From positions 1-16,425 of the forward strand of contig NW_026516940.1 in NCBI RefSeq assembly GCF_025766255.1: 16,425 nucleotides of DNA, given 5' to 3'. Shown here in pieces: positions 8,542-16,305 of the stretch. The position numbers were made by a program, and so were the translations under genes. Every line of letters begins with the position of its first letter. Positions within the stretch are counted from its first letter, which is position 1. The notes under the pieces are model-generated. The model had not been told where the DNA came from and ran no database searches. It was given only the letters and a program-made list of their open reading frames with translations. This stretch comes from Zychaea mexicana (taxonomy: Eukaryota > Mucoromycota > Mucoromycetes > Mucorales > Lichtheimiaceae).

Positions 8542-8607
8542 TAGTTCAACCAGGACCACCGTTGTTGTACCAAATGAAACTTCCGACACACCTGACCACA
8601 TTTTTTT

Positions 8608-8990
8608 TTTCATCTCATCACTATGTCAACACCTTCTCTATCACGGAAGAATAATTTCATGCCGCCTGCGGTTGACCATTAACACCAACAGCTGGCACGG
8701 TAACAATCGCGTTCAGCAGTCCAGGCTTATACGTATTGGTGAAGTTATGGTGTACTTTCAGCATTATGATGTAGACGCTGCTAGATTATTTGCCTTGGTG
8801 AAAGTATATGACGCTGAAAAGTCTAATGACAGTGGCACGTGGCTGTATCGCACGATGGAGTTGTTAATGTAAAGCATATCAAACAGCTGGTGTGCAGTAT
8901 TGAAAGTACATCGAAGCGTCACTACGTTTGCAGGTCACAAACGAGACAACGAACTTCTTGGTGAACTGCGGTATATATGGTGATTTCCAT
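8608..8990 (+). pseudogene. C-terminal fragment of an uncharacterised, probably transposon-encoded protein
   Basis: An open stretch reads LLYHGRIISCRLRLTINT, SWHGNNRVQQSRLIRIGEV and MVYFQHYD..LFALVKVYD, ending with GTWLYRTMELLM at 8872. Allowing frame changes near 8870 and 8930 it continues to VTNETTNFLVNCGIYGD. The block that announces a surface-change motif (GEV..F.H..LFALVKVY) recalls C-terminal regions of large transposase-associated proteins of the TNP2/KDZ kind, which would fit its position in a CACTA-like element, but this is a weak resemblance. A 19-codon ATG frame (8623-8682) overlaps and is probably not used. It has no N-terminal catalytic part and is a remnant. Confidence 0.4.
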
Positions 8991-9118
8991 TTTAGGCAGT
9001 ATCAAAACAAAGTTAATCCTTTTCTCCTCATTTGTTTGACCTTGCCTCTCCTTGTATGCTTCATCTTGCCGTTTGAAAAAAAATCGTTCCTTTTCTTATT
9101 CCTTCTTTTCTTTCGTCA

Positions 9119-9126
9119 ATAATAAA
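9119..9126 (+). promoter_or_regulatory. Possible polyadenylation signal (AATAAAAC)
   Basis: AATAAA follows a T-rich stretch downstream of the 8608-8990 fragment and precedes the next gene start at 9150. Confidence 0.35.
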
Positions 9127-9149
9127 ACATCACACAGAAACAACTTAAC

Positions 9150-10332
9150 ATGAATCCTCAAATCCCAGCAATTCTTAACGCTATCAAAAACAATAACGAT
9201 CTAATGCTTGCACTTGCACGGTCGGTCGGCTCCTTGGAAAGGGAAGTTGATGTCACAGTAAGGCGTTGGATGATCTTTCCACATCAGTAACTCTTATAGT
9301 TGGGGATGTACAGTGCTGTCCTTTCATGTCCATCTGTAGAATCTTCCAGCTCTGTATCAAGAGCGTTTTCTTCTAGGCTGTTCGACGGCATGCTCTTGAC
9401 ACTGTCTTACAAACGCAAAGTCGACTCACAGACGAAGTTTGTAATGGAGGAGCTAACCAGTCTCTGCCACGACGTCGTCAGGGAGCACCAATTGGATATC
9501 ACGCGCAGCGACGCAGTCAATATCAGGGACAACATATGGGGACGATCTGGGATAATGGTCGATGGTATTCTCAGCAAACCTGATATTAATTTGCTTAGAA
9601 CGAGCTGATCAGCGATACCAGAGACAACCTTGAAGGCGCAACAAGATTTATAGAGCGCATGCTAAATATTTGCACCCTTGGATGCATGCGTGAACAGTTA
9701 GGCTACAAACAAAATCCTGCAACTTCGGGGGATCGCACAATAACTTACAAGAAACGCGTTGCCTAGGGCGGCTTCTACCAAAAATCAGTAAGTACATACT
9801 AGGAGTATTAGCGTTTCCGGTATATATGTATATAATGCTTACCTTCAAAATATTACTGTTTTTAAACGCTATCAGACATTATCAAGCGCTCCACAAGAGG
9901 AAACATGTGTTTTTTCAGAATAAAGGTATATATACTCTACCAATGCAGATGTATTTGACGTACTTCATAGCACACACACTGGTTGTACTCAACCAGCGTT
10001 CGTCAACACCATGAGGTTGCGTTGCCGTCGACATCAAACACAGACGACTGTTCAAGGCTCCTAGTGTAATAGTCGGAAGACGAAGACGCGTCGCAACTGC
10101 CCAGTGTGTTGCTCTCTTTAAGCCAAGGTATACAGTAGATCAAAAATCCATATTGCATGGCATAGAATGAGCATCCATGATATACCAACCTAATTAAAAG
10201 AGAGACTACATCACGCAAACGCGCCCGTTCATGCGATGGATCTGCTAATGACTTCACTGACAGCACCAGTGCTGCTCGCGTCGGTGCTCGTAATGCTCGT
10301 GGTGTTAGCTGTTGCGGTCGTGTTGGCAACTA
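9150..10332 (+). pseudogene. Degraded multi-exon gene, paralogue of the minus-strand gene at 14545-15274
   Basis: It starts ATGAATCCTCAAATCCC (9150), giving MNPQIPAILNAIKNNNDLML and then ALARSVGSLEREVDVT. The frame then shifts, but DDLSTSV, an open stretch to 9608 (MEELTSLCHDVVREHQ, DGILSKPDI) and ATRFIERMLNICTLGC, GYKQNPATSGDRTITYKKRV follow in order. The same blocks occur at 14545-15274. A TAG at about 9765 stands where the paralogue has CAG (Gln). A GTAAGT donor follows at 9788. A last exon-like stretch (KRETTSRKRARSCDGS..) ends at TAA near 10332. The N-terminal third is predicted helical and possibly coiled coil. I recognise it only as similar to uncharacterised Mucorales proteins found beside transposons; it is not active here. 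Confidence 0.5.
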
Positions 10333-10640
10333 AATAGAATTGAACACTTATTTGCTTGTGTACTACACAATGCAAAAATGATTTGTCAAAGAATTATTAT
10401 AGAAAGCAAAATTTAATAATAAACATATTGTCATCCAATCGAAATCAGTTTTTTAGCATACATAATATGAAAGAGGATCAATGAGGAAATGTGAATAGCT
10501 GATGAAGTATCCAATGATGCTCCCAAACGGATACAGCTATACGTACAACGACCAATAAGATACGATGTATGTACCCAATCATAAACACAGTTGAACGCAT
10601 TTCACGCTTCGACCGACCAATAAGACGAATCAGAGAAACC
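10333..10640 (+). other. Non-coding interval with a possible poly-A signal and duplicated CCAAT motifs
   Basis: AATAAA-type sequence at about 10414-10424 suits the 3' end of the preceding gene. Two copies of GACCAATAAGA.. (about 10549 and 10614) lie toward the right end of the CACTA-like element and could act as promoter motifs or transposase-binding sites. No gene is seen. Confidence 0.35.
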
Positions 10641-10647
10641 ACGCATA

Positions 10648-10791
10648 TTAAGGTATATTAAGGTTTTTTCAGGTTTTTTCAGGTTTAAAAAAAACCTGAA
10701 TATACCTTAATTTGCCCGTTTCAGGTTTTTTCAGGTTTTAGGTTTTTTCAGGTTTATTAAGGTATATTAAGGTTTTTTCTTTCCTATAGTG
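10648..10791. repeat. Right subterminal repeat array of the CACTA-like element
   Basis: At least four TTCAGGTTT units and three AAGGTATATTAAGG-type units occur in both orientations, ending in CCTATAGTG. A perfect stem TTCAGGTTT / AAACCTGAA (10678-10686, 10692-10700) with a 5-base loop is included. Arrays like this bind transposase in CACTA elements. Confidence 0.75.
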
Positions 10792-10794
10792 GTA
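10792..10794. repeat. Right 3-bp target-site duplication (GTA) of the CACTA-like element
   Basis: Direct repeat of 8484-8486, immediately outside the TAGTG end. Confidence 0.75.
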
Positions 10795-11679
10795 TATGAG
10801 TTAGAGCCAACGCTTAATCGTTTATATATTATCTATGTTGATAAGAACCGTAAAGGTCATATAATATGGAATCCATACACAATGAAGGTGAAGGATTATG
10901 AAAATAAATTCATGTATTATGAAAACATGGATATGTATGAGGACTTATACAAAGATGAATTCGAAAACGAATACTAAGATCAGCATACATTTATCCATTA
11001 TGCACATAATAGTGGTCAGGATGATATTAAAAAATATACACCGATGGATAAAACAGTAGAGGAACTATAAGAATTAGCTGATACAGAAGAATATATGAAG
11101 GAACAAGAAGAAAAACATAATAGTAATAATACACAGAACAATAAACAACATAAACCACCTCAATAAAATAATAGAGGATGGTCAACTGTAAAGGTACCAC
11201 CATCAGCAGATTGGAGGCATTGGGAAGATGTGTTTAATGATATAAAATGTGATGATGTTGTAAATGATACTATTGATTGGGAAGACCCACCAGAAGATAT
11301 AGAGAAACATAAATACATAGATGTAAGTACATCTGAATCAGAGAAAAGCAGTGACTGCAACATACCAAATAATATACCAAAACGTAAAAAGAAAAAAAGA
11401 CACATTAAAAATAAATGGAGAAACAAGCAAATAGTAGAAGAAATACAGCCAAAAGAATATTTTAAAAAGCATAAGGATATAAAACAGGCTATAATAGATG
11501 ATATAGATATAACAAAAGAAACTGACGTCAAAAATAAATCAACAGGTACTAATATAAGTACAAGTATAACTAATGAATGCATAAAACCTAAATATAATTG
11601 GGCAAGTAAACGAAAGGTTGATGCAGTCAGTTTCAATTTAAGATTTTTTAATAAGCAAATAAGTAAGAAATTAATTTAG
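10792..11679 (+). pseudogene. rep-like: Rep C-terminal part with a long charged tail
   Basis: After the CACTA-like insert the Rep frame resumes in phase with YELEPTLNRLYIIYVD, which resembles the end of a CRESS Rep helicase domain. It then runs nearly 290 codons beyond the usual end. The tail is Asp/Glu/Lys-rich, with a strongly basic cluster (KRKKKKRHIKNK, about 11383-11418) that could be a nuclear localisation or DNA-binding segment. Three in-frame TAA codons (10975-10977, 11068-11070, 11164-11166) interrupt it, yet there is no frameshift. The TAG at 11677-11679 overlaps the stop of the convergent transposase gene. Such a tail is not usual for geminivirus-type Reps, which are about 350 residues. 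The longest uninterrupted part is 11230-11679. Confidence 0.65.
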
Positions 11680-13155
11680 AGCTGAATACCATGTGTGGCC
11701 ATATATTTATGTAGCATTTCCCAGGAATTAAACTTATCAACTGTTAACCAACTATTATCCTTTACACTATATCCAACCCACTTAACCTCAAATATGTACT
11801 TATTATCAGTATACACATGTCCTACAATCTTCTCAATTTCATATGAATTACTATGTTCTATATTTCTCTGTTCTCTTTGATTTTTTCTCTTGCGTTTAGA
11901 TGTATTATTTTCACTTTCGTCCTCACTATCTATAGCTATATCTATTGATTGAATAATATTAAGCTGTAGAAATTTCTGCTGCATATCAACCATTTCGTTA
12001 TATTCAGTATTTACTTTTTGCTCATTTGAAAATACTAAGTTTGTTTCTCTTACTTAGGAATTCAAAGTCTTTTCTATACCATAATTTATGATGTGGTTGT
12101 ACCTCTATATTATACTTATTTACAAATCGCCATATATTAGTAAGAATACAAGCAACACGAAACTGAATATTATAATATCTTATATCAGATATTTGTAATG
12201 CTGCACGATTATTATTAAATCGTTCAAATTTAGAGCCTAACATAGAAAACTGTGCTTCTATTGCTGAACGAAATGATCCAAACTTGTTATTAAAGTATGT
12301 CTCATTGATAGTTAACTTTTGTCCTGGTTCTTTTCTTATGGGATGTAAAAAATTATGATCATAAAAACTATATCTAACATCTGTCGCATTATCTTTAAAC
12401 TTTTGTATAAATAAATTATATCCACCATCCATTCCTAAACAATCTGCCTCACTTATTTTTTTATATAGTTTCATATTAATAAACATAGTACCATCATTTC
12501 TGATAGTATATTTTTCAGATACTGATACATATGTAATTATTTCATTCATATCCTGTATAACTTATGTATGTACAGCTGGCCCTTTTAATTTATATGAATA
12601 TAATTGTGAATGTGACTCATTTGGTTTATAATACTTTATTTTACTATCATGGCCATCAATAAATAGTGTAACATTCTTAAAACCATCTGGATTGTTTATT
12701 ATTGCTAATAGAATGCGAATACGTGGTGATGAGAACATACTATCTAGATCTTGTTTTACCTTTTTATTCAATTCATTATAGTTAGTAATCCAGAACCACT
12801 TATATAAATCATAAAATGTTGCATATGGCATAACAGTATGCATATCCTTTCCTGATACACCTAATACCATATGATATAATAATGCAAGTCCTTTTTCAAT
12901 CTCGCGGTATGGCCCTAGATATTCAATATTTCTATATAAAACTGTAAGAAAATAAAATACAGGTATAAATCCAAATCCATTAAGTAATACATCCTTTATA
13001 TCATTTATTGTATTATTCTTCATATCTTTAATAGCTGTTCTATGATTAAATCTATGTTGCATTTTAGGCCAAGACTTATCAAGAAAAGTCCATTTATTAT
13101 CAATTAAATTTTTAATTTCAATATCGAGTTGTTCAATGTGTTGTGTTGTGTTCAT
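11676..13155 (-). pseudogene. DDE transposase fused to a chromodomain (element B copy, better preserved)
   Basis: The gene starts MNTTQHIEQLDIEIKNLI at 13155, about 60 bp inside the right TIR core. Catalytic blocks are LFIDGHDSK (first Asp), MDGGYN (second Asp, about 12430) and FGSFRSAIEAQF (third Glu, about 12265). These fit the DDE_Tnp_4/IS5-PIF-like nuclease superfamily. A single TAA (12559-12561) interrupts it where element A has CAA (Gln). A frameshift in 12025-12053 then separates the transposase from an acidic and basic linker and a chromodomain (YEIEKIVGHV..FEVKWVGYS..SWLTVDKF, about 11700-11850). The aromatic cage positions Tyr, Trp and Trp are all present. In element A the transposase frame runs on through the corresponding frameshift site, so the ancestral product was one fused protein. 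Its stop interlocks with that of Rep. The chromodomain probably steers integration to marked chromatin. Confidence 0.85.
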
Positions 13156-13214
13156 TTTTATTTGTTGTTATGTACTTTAAACAATCACTCTTTTATTTTC
13201 TCGTGCGAGGCTAC

Positions 13215-13255
13215 CAATATAAATAAAAAAATTCAATTTTTATTATTTTTATTGT
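13215..13255 (-). repeat. Element B right TIR core
   Basis: On the minus strand it reads AATAATAAAAATTGAATTTT then TTTATTTATATT, inverted relative to 3537-3577. It is immediately upstream of the transposase start. Confidence 0.7.
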
Positions 13256-13328
13256 AAATAAATAATTAATTCGGCCACTGATGGTTATACCGATCATAGC
13301 AATTTTACTATCTATATTACAGCTAGTA

Positions 13329-13590
13329 GATTATAATTGGTTAGATAACTAATAGTAGGACGCCCATGTGGCGCTGCTGATGAATTTGTGTAGTTCCGTA
13401 TGTGTACGTCCAGGTTTTAGAAGCAGAATTGAGGACAATGAACACTGTTTATGAGGCATTTGTAGGCAAATGTTTGGAATGATTACCATCATTCTAGGGT
13501 TTCGACTACCGTCTCAATGACCAGCTAACCACGTCATCGAAAATCAAAGATTTTCTCTGACCACCCCTAATTATATTGATCATTATTTAT
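13329..13590. other. Flanking sequence with no recognisable gene
   Basis: I see no open frame with recognisable content on either strand. This is the right flank of element B, and I could not match it to the broken host-type gene on the left flank. Confidence 0.4.
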
Positions 13591-13741
13591 CATTTAAAAA
13601 TAAAACTTAACAACTAAATATATAAAATAAATCAAAAATAAAAAAATTAATAAAGTATTGAACAGCCTACAATGACAGAATATGTTGCACGTGCGATTCA
13701 AGTGGAAGAAGTCGCTGCAACGCCATAGCTTTGGTTTCAAG

Positions 13742-14329
13742 CTAGAACTTATAGAATTCCTTCGCCAAATCGACATTTCCGAAATTGAGAGTAGCAAACG
13801 GTTCTTTGATCACAATTCCTTGTAGACAATTCTGGTTTCTGTTTGGTGTGGCCGACGACTCTGTTGAATTTGAATTGACAGGCGATACAGTGTGCAATGT
13901 TGTTGGAGGTGATTCCGTGGGAGATGGTCCGGGAAGTAAATGCATGAATGATGACATAGCCGATGTCGTTGGCATGTCTGCTGTCAGTGTCGTTTCCTCC
14001 GTGAAATTAAATGAATCAGGACTGGGCACAGTGTAGCTGGTTCTGTGTCCATCAAGATGAGAGCCGAACGTTTGAATGTTTTTACATATTTTTTTGCATT
14101 CTGAGATTGGATAAGCAAATCTAAGTTTCTGGGCATGAAATTGGCGTTTTACGAAAGTGTCGCCTAGATGATTCGTGCAAATAAGATTTTAATTTTAATC
14201 CAGCTTCTGCTCATTCAAAGACTAATTCAACTTACCAATCTTCATATAGATGTTATGCTCATTCTGTATATGTGTGTCTTTTTTCCCCCTTGAGGTGAAA
14301 CTAGCTGAGCAGTGGGAACATGAAAACAT
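13742..14329 (-). CDS. Small two-exon C2H2 zinc-finger protein, apparently intact
   Basis: Exon 1 (14329-14236) starts MFSCSHCSASFTSRGKKD and ends at a GTAAGT donor. Intron 14164-14235 (72 bp) ends CATCTAG. Exon 2 (14163-13742) continues DTFVKRQFHAQKLRFAYPIS and stops at TAG, giving 171 residues with no internal stop. Residues 4-25 form a classical C2H2 finger (C4-x2-C7-x12-H20-x4-H25 with the usual aromatic at F11). A second, atypical finger-like site ECKKICKNIQTFGSHLDGH (C-x3-C-x8-H-x3-H) follows. The C-terminal half is Ser/Thr/Pro-rich and ends in a more hydrophobic stretch (FGNVDLAKEFYKF). It probably binds DNA or RNA in the nucleus. An open stretch after the stop (LETKAMALQRLLPLESHV) hints that the TAG could be a mutation in a slightly longer protein. 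I cannot assign it to a named family. Confidence 0.65.
14164..14235 (-). other. 72-bp intron of the C2H2 gene
   Basis: Donor GTAAGT, acceptor TCTAG; phase 1. Splicing joins ..NIYMKIG to DTFVKR.. in frame. Confidence 0.7.
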
Positions 14330-14420
14330 GACGTCGTGCCAGCGACGTGTTTGAGGATAAAAAGAAAAGAAGGGTAAAGAGAAGACAAAAGTCGACTGCG
14401 GCGTCCTCGAGAGGTGTTCT
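14330..14420 (-). promoter_or_regulatory. Pyrimidine-rich upstream region of the C2H2 gene
   Basis: Minus-strand CTTCTCTTTACCCTTCTTTT and neighbours (about 14358-14390) precede the ATG, typical of a fungal core promoter. No TATA box is clear. Confidence 0.4.
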
Positions 14421-14544
14421 ATACCAGTAAACTCTGAATGCGGTTTTTCAGTGAATCAATTCATCTATACTATGCAATTATCCTGCCAGAATTGTCTTGT
14501 CAATAAATTCGCCCATATTCAGACGCCGTACGGGCCTCTACTAG

Positions 14545-15274
14545 TATGTATGATACTTACTATATTTTGGTAGAAGACGCCCTGGGCAACGTGTCTCTTG
14601 TAAGTTATTGCACGATCTCAGCGAAGTTGCAGGATTTTATTTGCAGCCCAACTGATAATACAGGCAGCCAAAGGTGCAAATCTTTGGCATGCGTTCTATA
14701 AGTCTTGTTGCGCCTTCAAGGTCGTCTCTGCTATTGCTGACTAGGTCGTTCTAAGCGCATCAATATCAGGTTTGCTGAGAATACCATCGACAATTATCCC
14801 AGCGCGTCCCCATACCTTGTCCCTGATATTAACTTCGTCGGTGCGCATAATATTTAATTAGTGCTCCCTGACAACGTCGTGGCACAGACCGGTCAGCTCC
14901 TCATTACAAACTTTGTCTGTGAGTCGACTTTTTGCGTTTGTGGGACCGTTTCAAGAGAATGCCGTCGAACAGCCCAGAAGAAATGCTCGTCATACGGAAC
15001 TGGGAGATTCTACAGATGGACATGAAAGGACAGCATTTTTGATACACTGTACAGCCCCTCTTATAAGAATTACTGATGTGGAAAGATCATCTAACGCCTT
15101 ACATGTGACATCAACTTCCCTTGCCAAGGAGCCGACTGACTGTGCAAGTGCAAGCATTGAATCGTTATTGCCCCGAGATACTGATGCTGATCTAGGAATT
15201 CCTGGATTCCACCTTGCAACCAGACAAGATAGTAACTCTGACAATCTACCAAGACGTGCTTTTGGTACTTGTGC
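14545..15274 (-). pseudogene. Degraded paralogue of the 9150-10332 gene, inverted
   Basis: An open stretch on the minus strand (15272 to 14990) reads PKARLGRLSELLSCLVARWN, then SVGSLAREVDVTCKALDDL and IKNAVLSCPSVESPSSV. Beyond several frameshifts the same order of blocks as in 9150-9790 follows, down to a GTAAGT donor at about 14560. It is the only copy in the window that keeps the CKALDDLSTS region in one frame. It has C-to-T/G-to-A differences from the paralogue that create stops (CACTAA against CACCAA near 14861). The 5' side is cut by the MITE-like element at 15278. The family is uncharacterised; the N-terminal part is helical and Leu/Val/Ser-rich. Confidence 0.5.
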
Positions 15275-15288
15275 CTAGGGATCCGTAT

Positions 15289-15404
15289 CAGAACCGTAGA
15301 ACCGGAACCAAACCGAACCGAAACCGAGAAAATACGGTTCAGTTCCTACCAAGAACCGAACCGGAACCGAACCGGTTCTGTATACATAGAACCGAAGAAC
15401 CGAG
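15289..15404 (+). repeat. GAACCG-type subterminal repeat array (left)
   Basis: Roughly a dozen imperfect GAACCG, AACCGAACCG and similar units; inverted counterpart at 16176-16292. Confidence 0.75.
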
Positions 15405-16175
15405 AGGCAGAAGATTGCAATCAGCGATTTTGGTAGTTAGTATAAAGTAGACTATAATGGAAGTTACGAACAATGTTATCTGAAAAGACCACGAAGTAGT
15501 ATATTTGCAGGCCATACTTTATTGAAAAACTTAACAAAACCTGCAAAAGCAGAAGGGAGTGAAAAATAGTAAAGAAGAGAAGAGAAAAAAATAAAAAAAC
15601 ACTTCTTCTGACAGCAGCTTGCTTTCTCCGCCCATGACGCACATCATTACTTGTTCCTCTACTTTGCTACCCACAATGCATTTTTTCCATGACGTACTAC
15701 TTTACTAGATTTATCATGGCTTCTCGATCAGTTTTATCAAGTTTGTGCATTCCGTTTGAGATTGCGCATTCTGGGGCTCATAACAGAATTATCTTACCCA
15801 TTCACCCTTTGCCTTTTATGAGACACTATACACTATACACACGTAGAGACACAGCAGCTGTATGTACTGCCGGTTGTGGTTCAATTCCTCCAATGTTACG
15901 ATAACATAATGTACTAGTAATACTAAGTCGCTCTAAGTACTATAAGCTCCACTTTTTTTCGTAAAAACTGTGCTTTAATCTTTTAACCATGCAATGACCC
16001 ACATCTAAAAGAATGTTTACATTCTGTTTCTCTTATTCATTTTGAGATCGCTGTTCAATGTACAATAATAAACTATTCTTTTTTACTGCAGTATTCAAGT
16101 ATACCGCGACATTTGAACACACACATCAGCTTTCATTTAAAGATACCGAATCTTGCCTTTTTTATATATATGATA
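15405..16175. other. MITE interior, no gene recognised
   Basis: A mixed AT-rich and T-rich interval. The longest open frames are short and low in complexity. A single GGTTCAATTCC (15878-15888) resembles a pol III B box, but no A box or tRNA fold accompanies it. Confidence 0.4.
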
Positions 16176-16292
16176 GGTTCGGTTCTTCGATTCGATTCTT
16201 CGGTTCTACGGTTCTCGTCGGTTCTAGTCGGTTCGGTTCTTGCTTTAGACGGTTCGGTTCGGTTCCCTTCAAGAAACGAACCTAACCGAACC
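16176..16292 (-). repeat. CGGTTC-type subterminal repeat array (right)
   Basis: Inverse of the left array, with GGTTCGGTTC units up to the CGGATCCC end. Confidence 0.75.
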
Positions 16293-16305
16293 GTGCGGAT
16301 CCCTA

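Larger units (their letters stand above)
8487..10791 (+). mobile_element. CACTA-like (CMC/EnSpm-type) element inserted in the Rep gene
   Basis: The 2305-bp insert begins CACTGTAGGAAAAAAAACC and ends GGTTTTTTCTTTCCTATAGTG, near-perfect inverted ends of the CACTA type. A 3-bp duplication (GTA) flanks it, as expected for that superfamily, and the host Rep frame is continuous across it. Subterminal regions are packed with AAACCTGAA and AAGGTATATT units. Inside are degraded coding fragments (8608-8990 and 9150-10332), so it looks like a deleted or non-autonomous copy. No catalytic transposase core is recognisable. The 5' end is CACTG rather than CACTA, a single-base departure. Confidence 0.8.
3434..13322 (-). 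mobile_element. Element B: CRESS-Rep plus DDE-chromodomain transposon, with two nested insertions
   Basis: Inverted cores at 3537-3577 and 13215-13255 match each other and those of element A. Just inside the right core a transposase-chromodomain gene reads leftward; just inside the left core a reading frame leading into a CRESS Rep reads rightward. The two genes meet with interlocked stop codons at 11676-11679. Subtracting the MULE and the CACTA-like insertion leaves roughly 4 kb. A block beyond the right core (TATAGATAGTAA on the minus strand, about 13304-13315) also occurs beyond the left core of element A, so the true end lies further out. The outer ends given here rest on a weak 6-bp repeat (CTAGTA at 3428-3433 and 13323-13328) and are provisional. 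The core bounds are firm. Confidence 0.6.
15278..16303. mobile_element. MITE-like non-autonomous element with GGGATCCG ends and GAACCG-rich arrays
   Basis: Ends are GGGATCCG (15278-15285) and CGGATCCC (16296-16303), flanked by TA within CTAG on both sides, consistent with a TA or CTAG duplication. Arrays of GAACCG/GAACCGAACC units lie inside the left end (15289-15404) and, in inverse orientation, inside the right end (16176-16292), so the element could fold into a long hairpin. It interrupts the pseudogene whose 5' side lies at 16306-16425. I see no convincing gene in it. The superfamily is not resolved; a TA-type (Tc1/mariner-like) or hAT-type MITE are both possible. Confidence 0.65.

Noticed and set aside
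9784..9825. Extension of the paralogue similarity beyond the GTAAGT donor
   Set aside because: Matching stops a few bases after the ACATACTAG sequence; the downstream parts at 9826-10332 and 13742-14520 are not similar.
10003..10329. 108-residue minus-strand ORF
   Set aside because: The plus strand here reads as the last exon-like part of the 9150 gene (KRARSCDGS..GN then stop); the minus ORF looks like a shadow.
398..11679. Reassigned stop codons (UAA/UAG as Gln) in the elements
   Set aside because: Some stops fall at Gln positions, but others fall at Trp or Ser positions and frameshifts are also present. The MULE and C2H2 genes use ordinary stops. Mutation explains it better.
7610..11679. 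A free or intact CRESS virus genome
   Set aside because: No capsid gene, no nonanucleotide origin hairpin recognised, and the Rep is inside a TIR-bounded element with stops, a frameshift and an insertion.
3428..13328. CTAGTA (3428-3433, 13323-13328) as a firm target duplication of element B
   Set aside because: Six bases in AT-rich sequence, with poor symmetry of the implied ends and no clear gene continuity across them; kept only as a provisional boundary.
13785..14036. 83-residue plus-strand ORF
   Set aside because: It lies opposite exon 2 of the spliced C2H2 gene, which has motif and splice support.
15878..15888. Pol III B box (tRNA or SINE) in the MITE interior
   Set aside because: GGTTCAATTCC fits the B-box consensus, but there is no A box at the right distance, no cloverleaf and no SINE tail.
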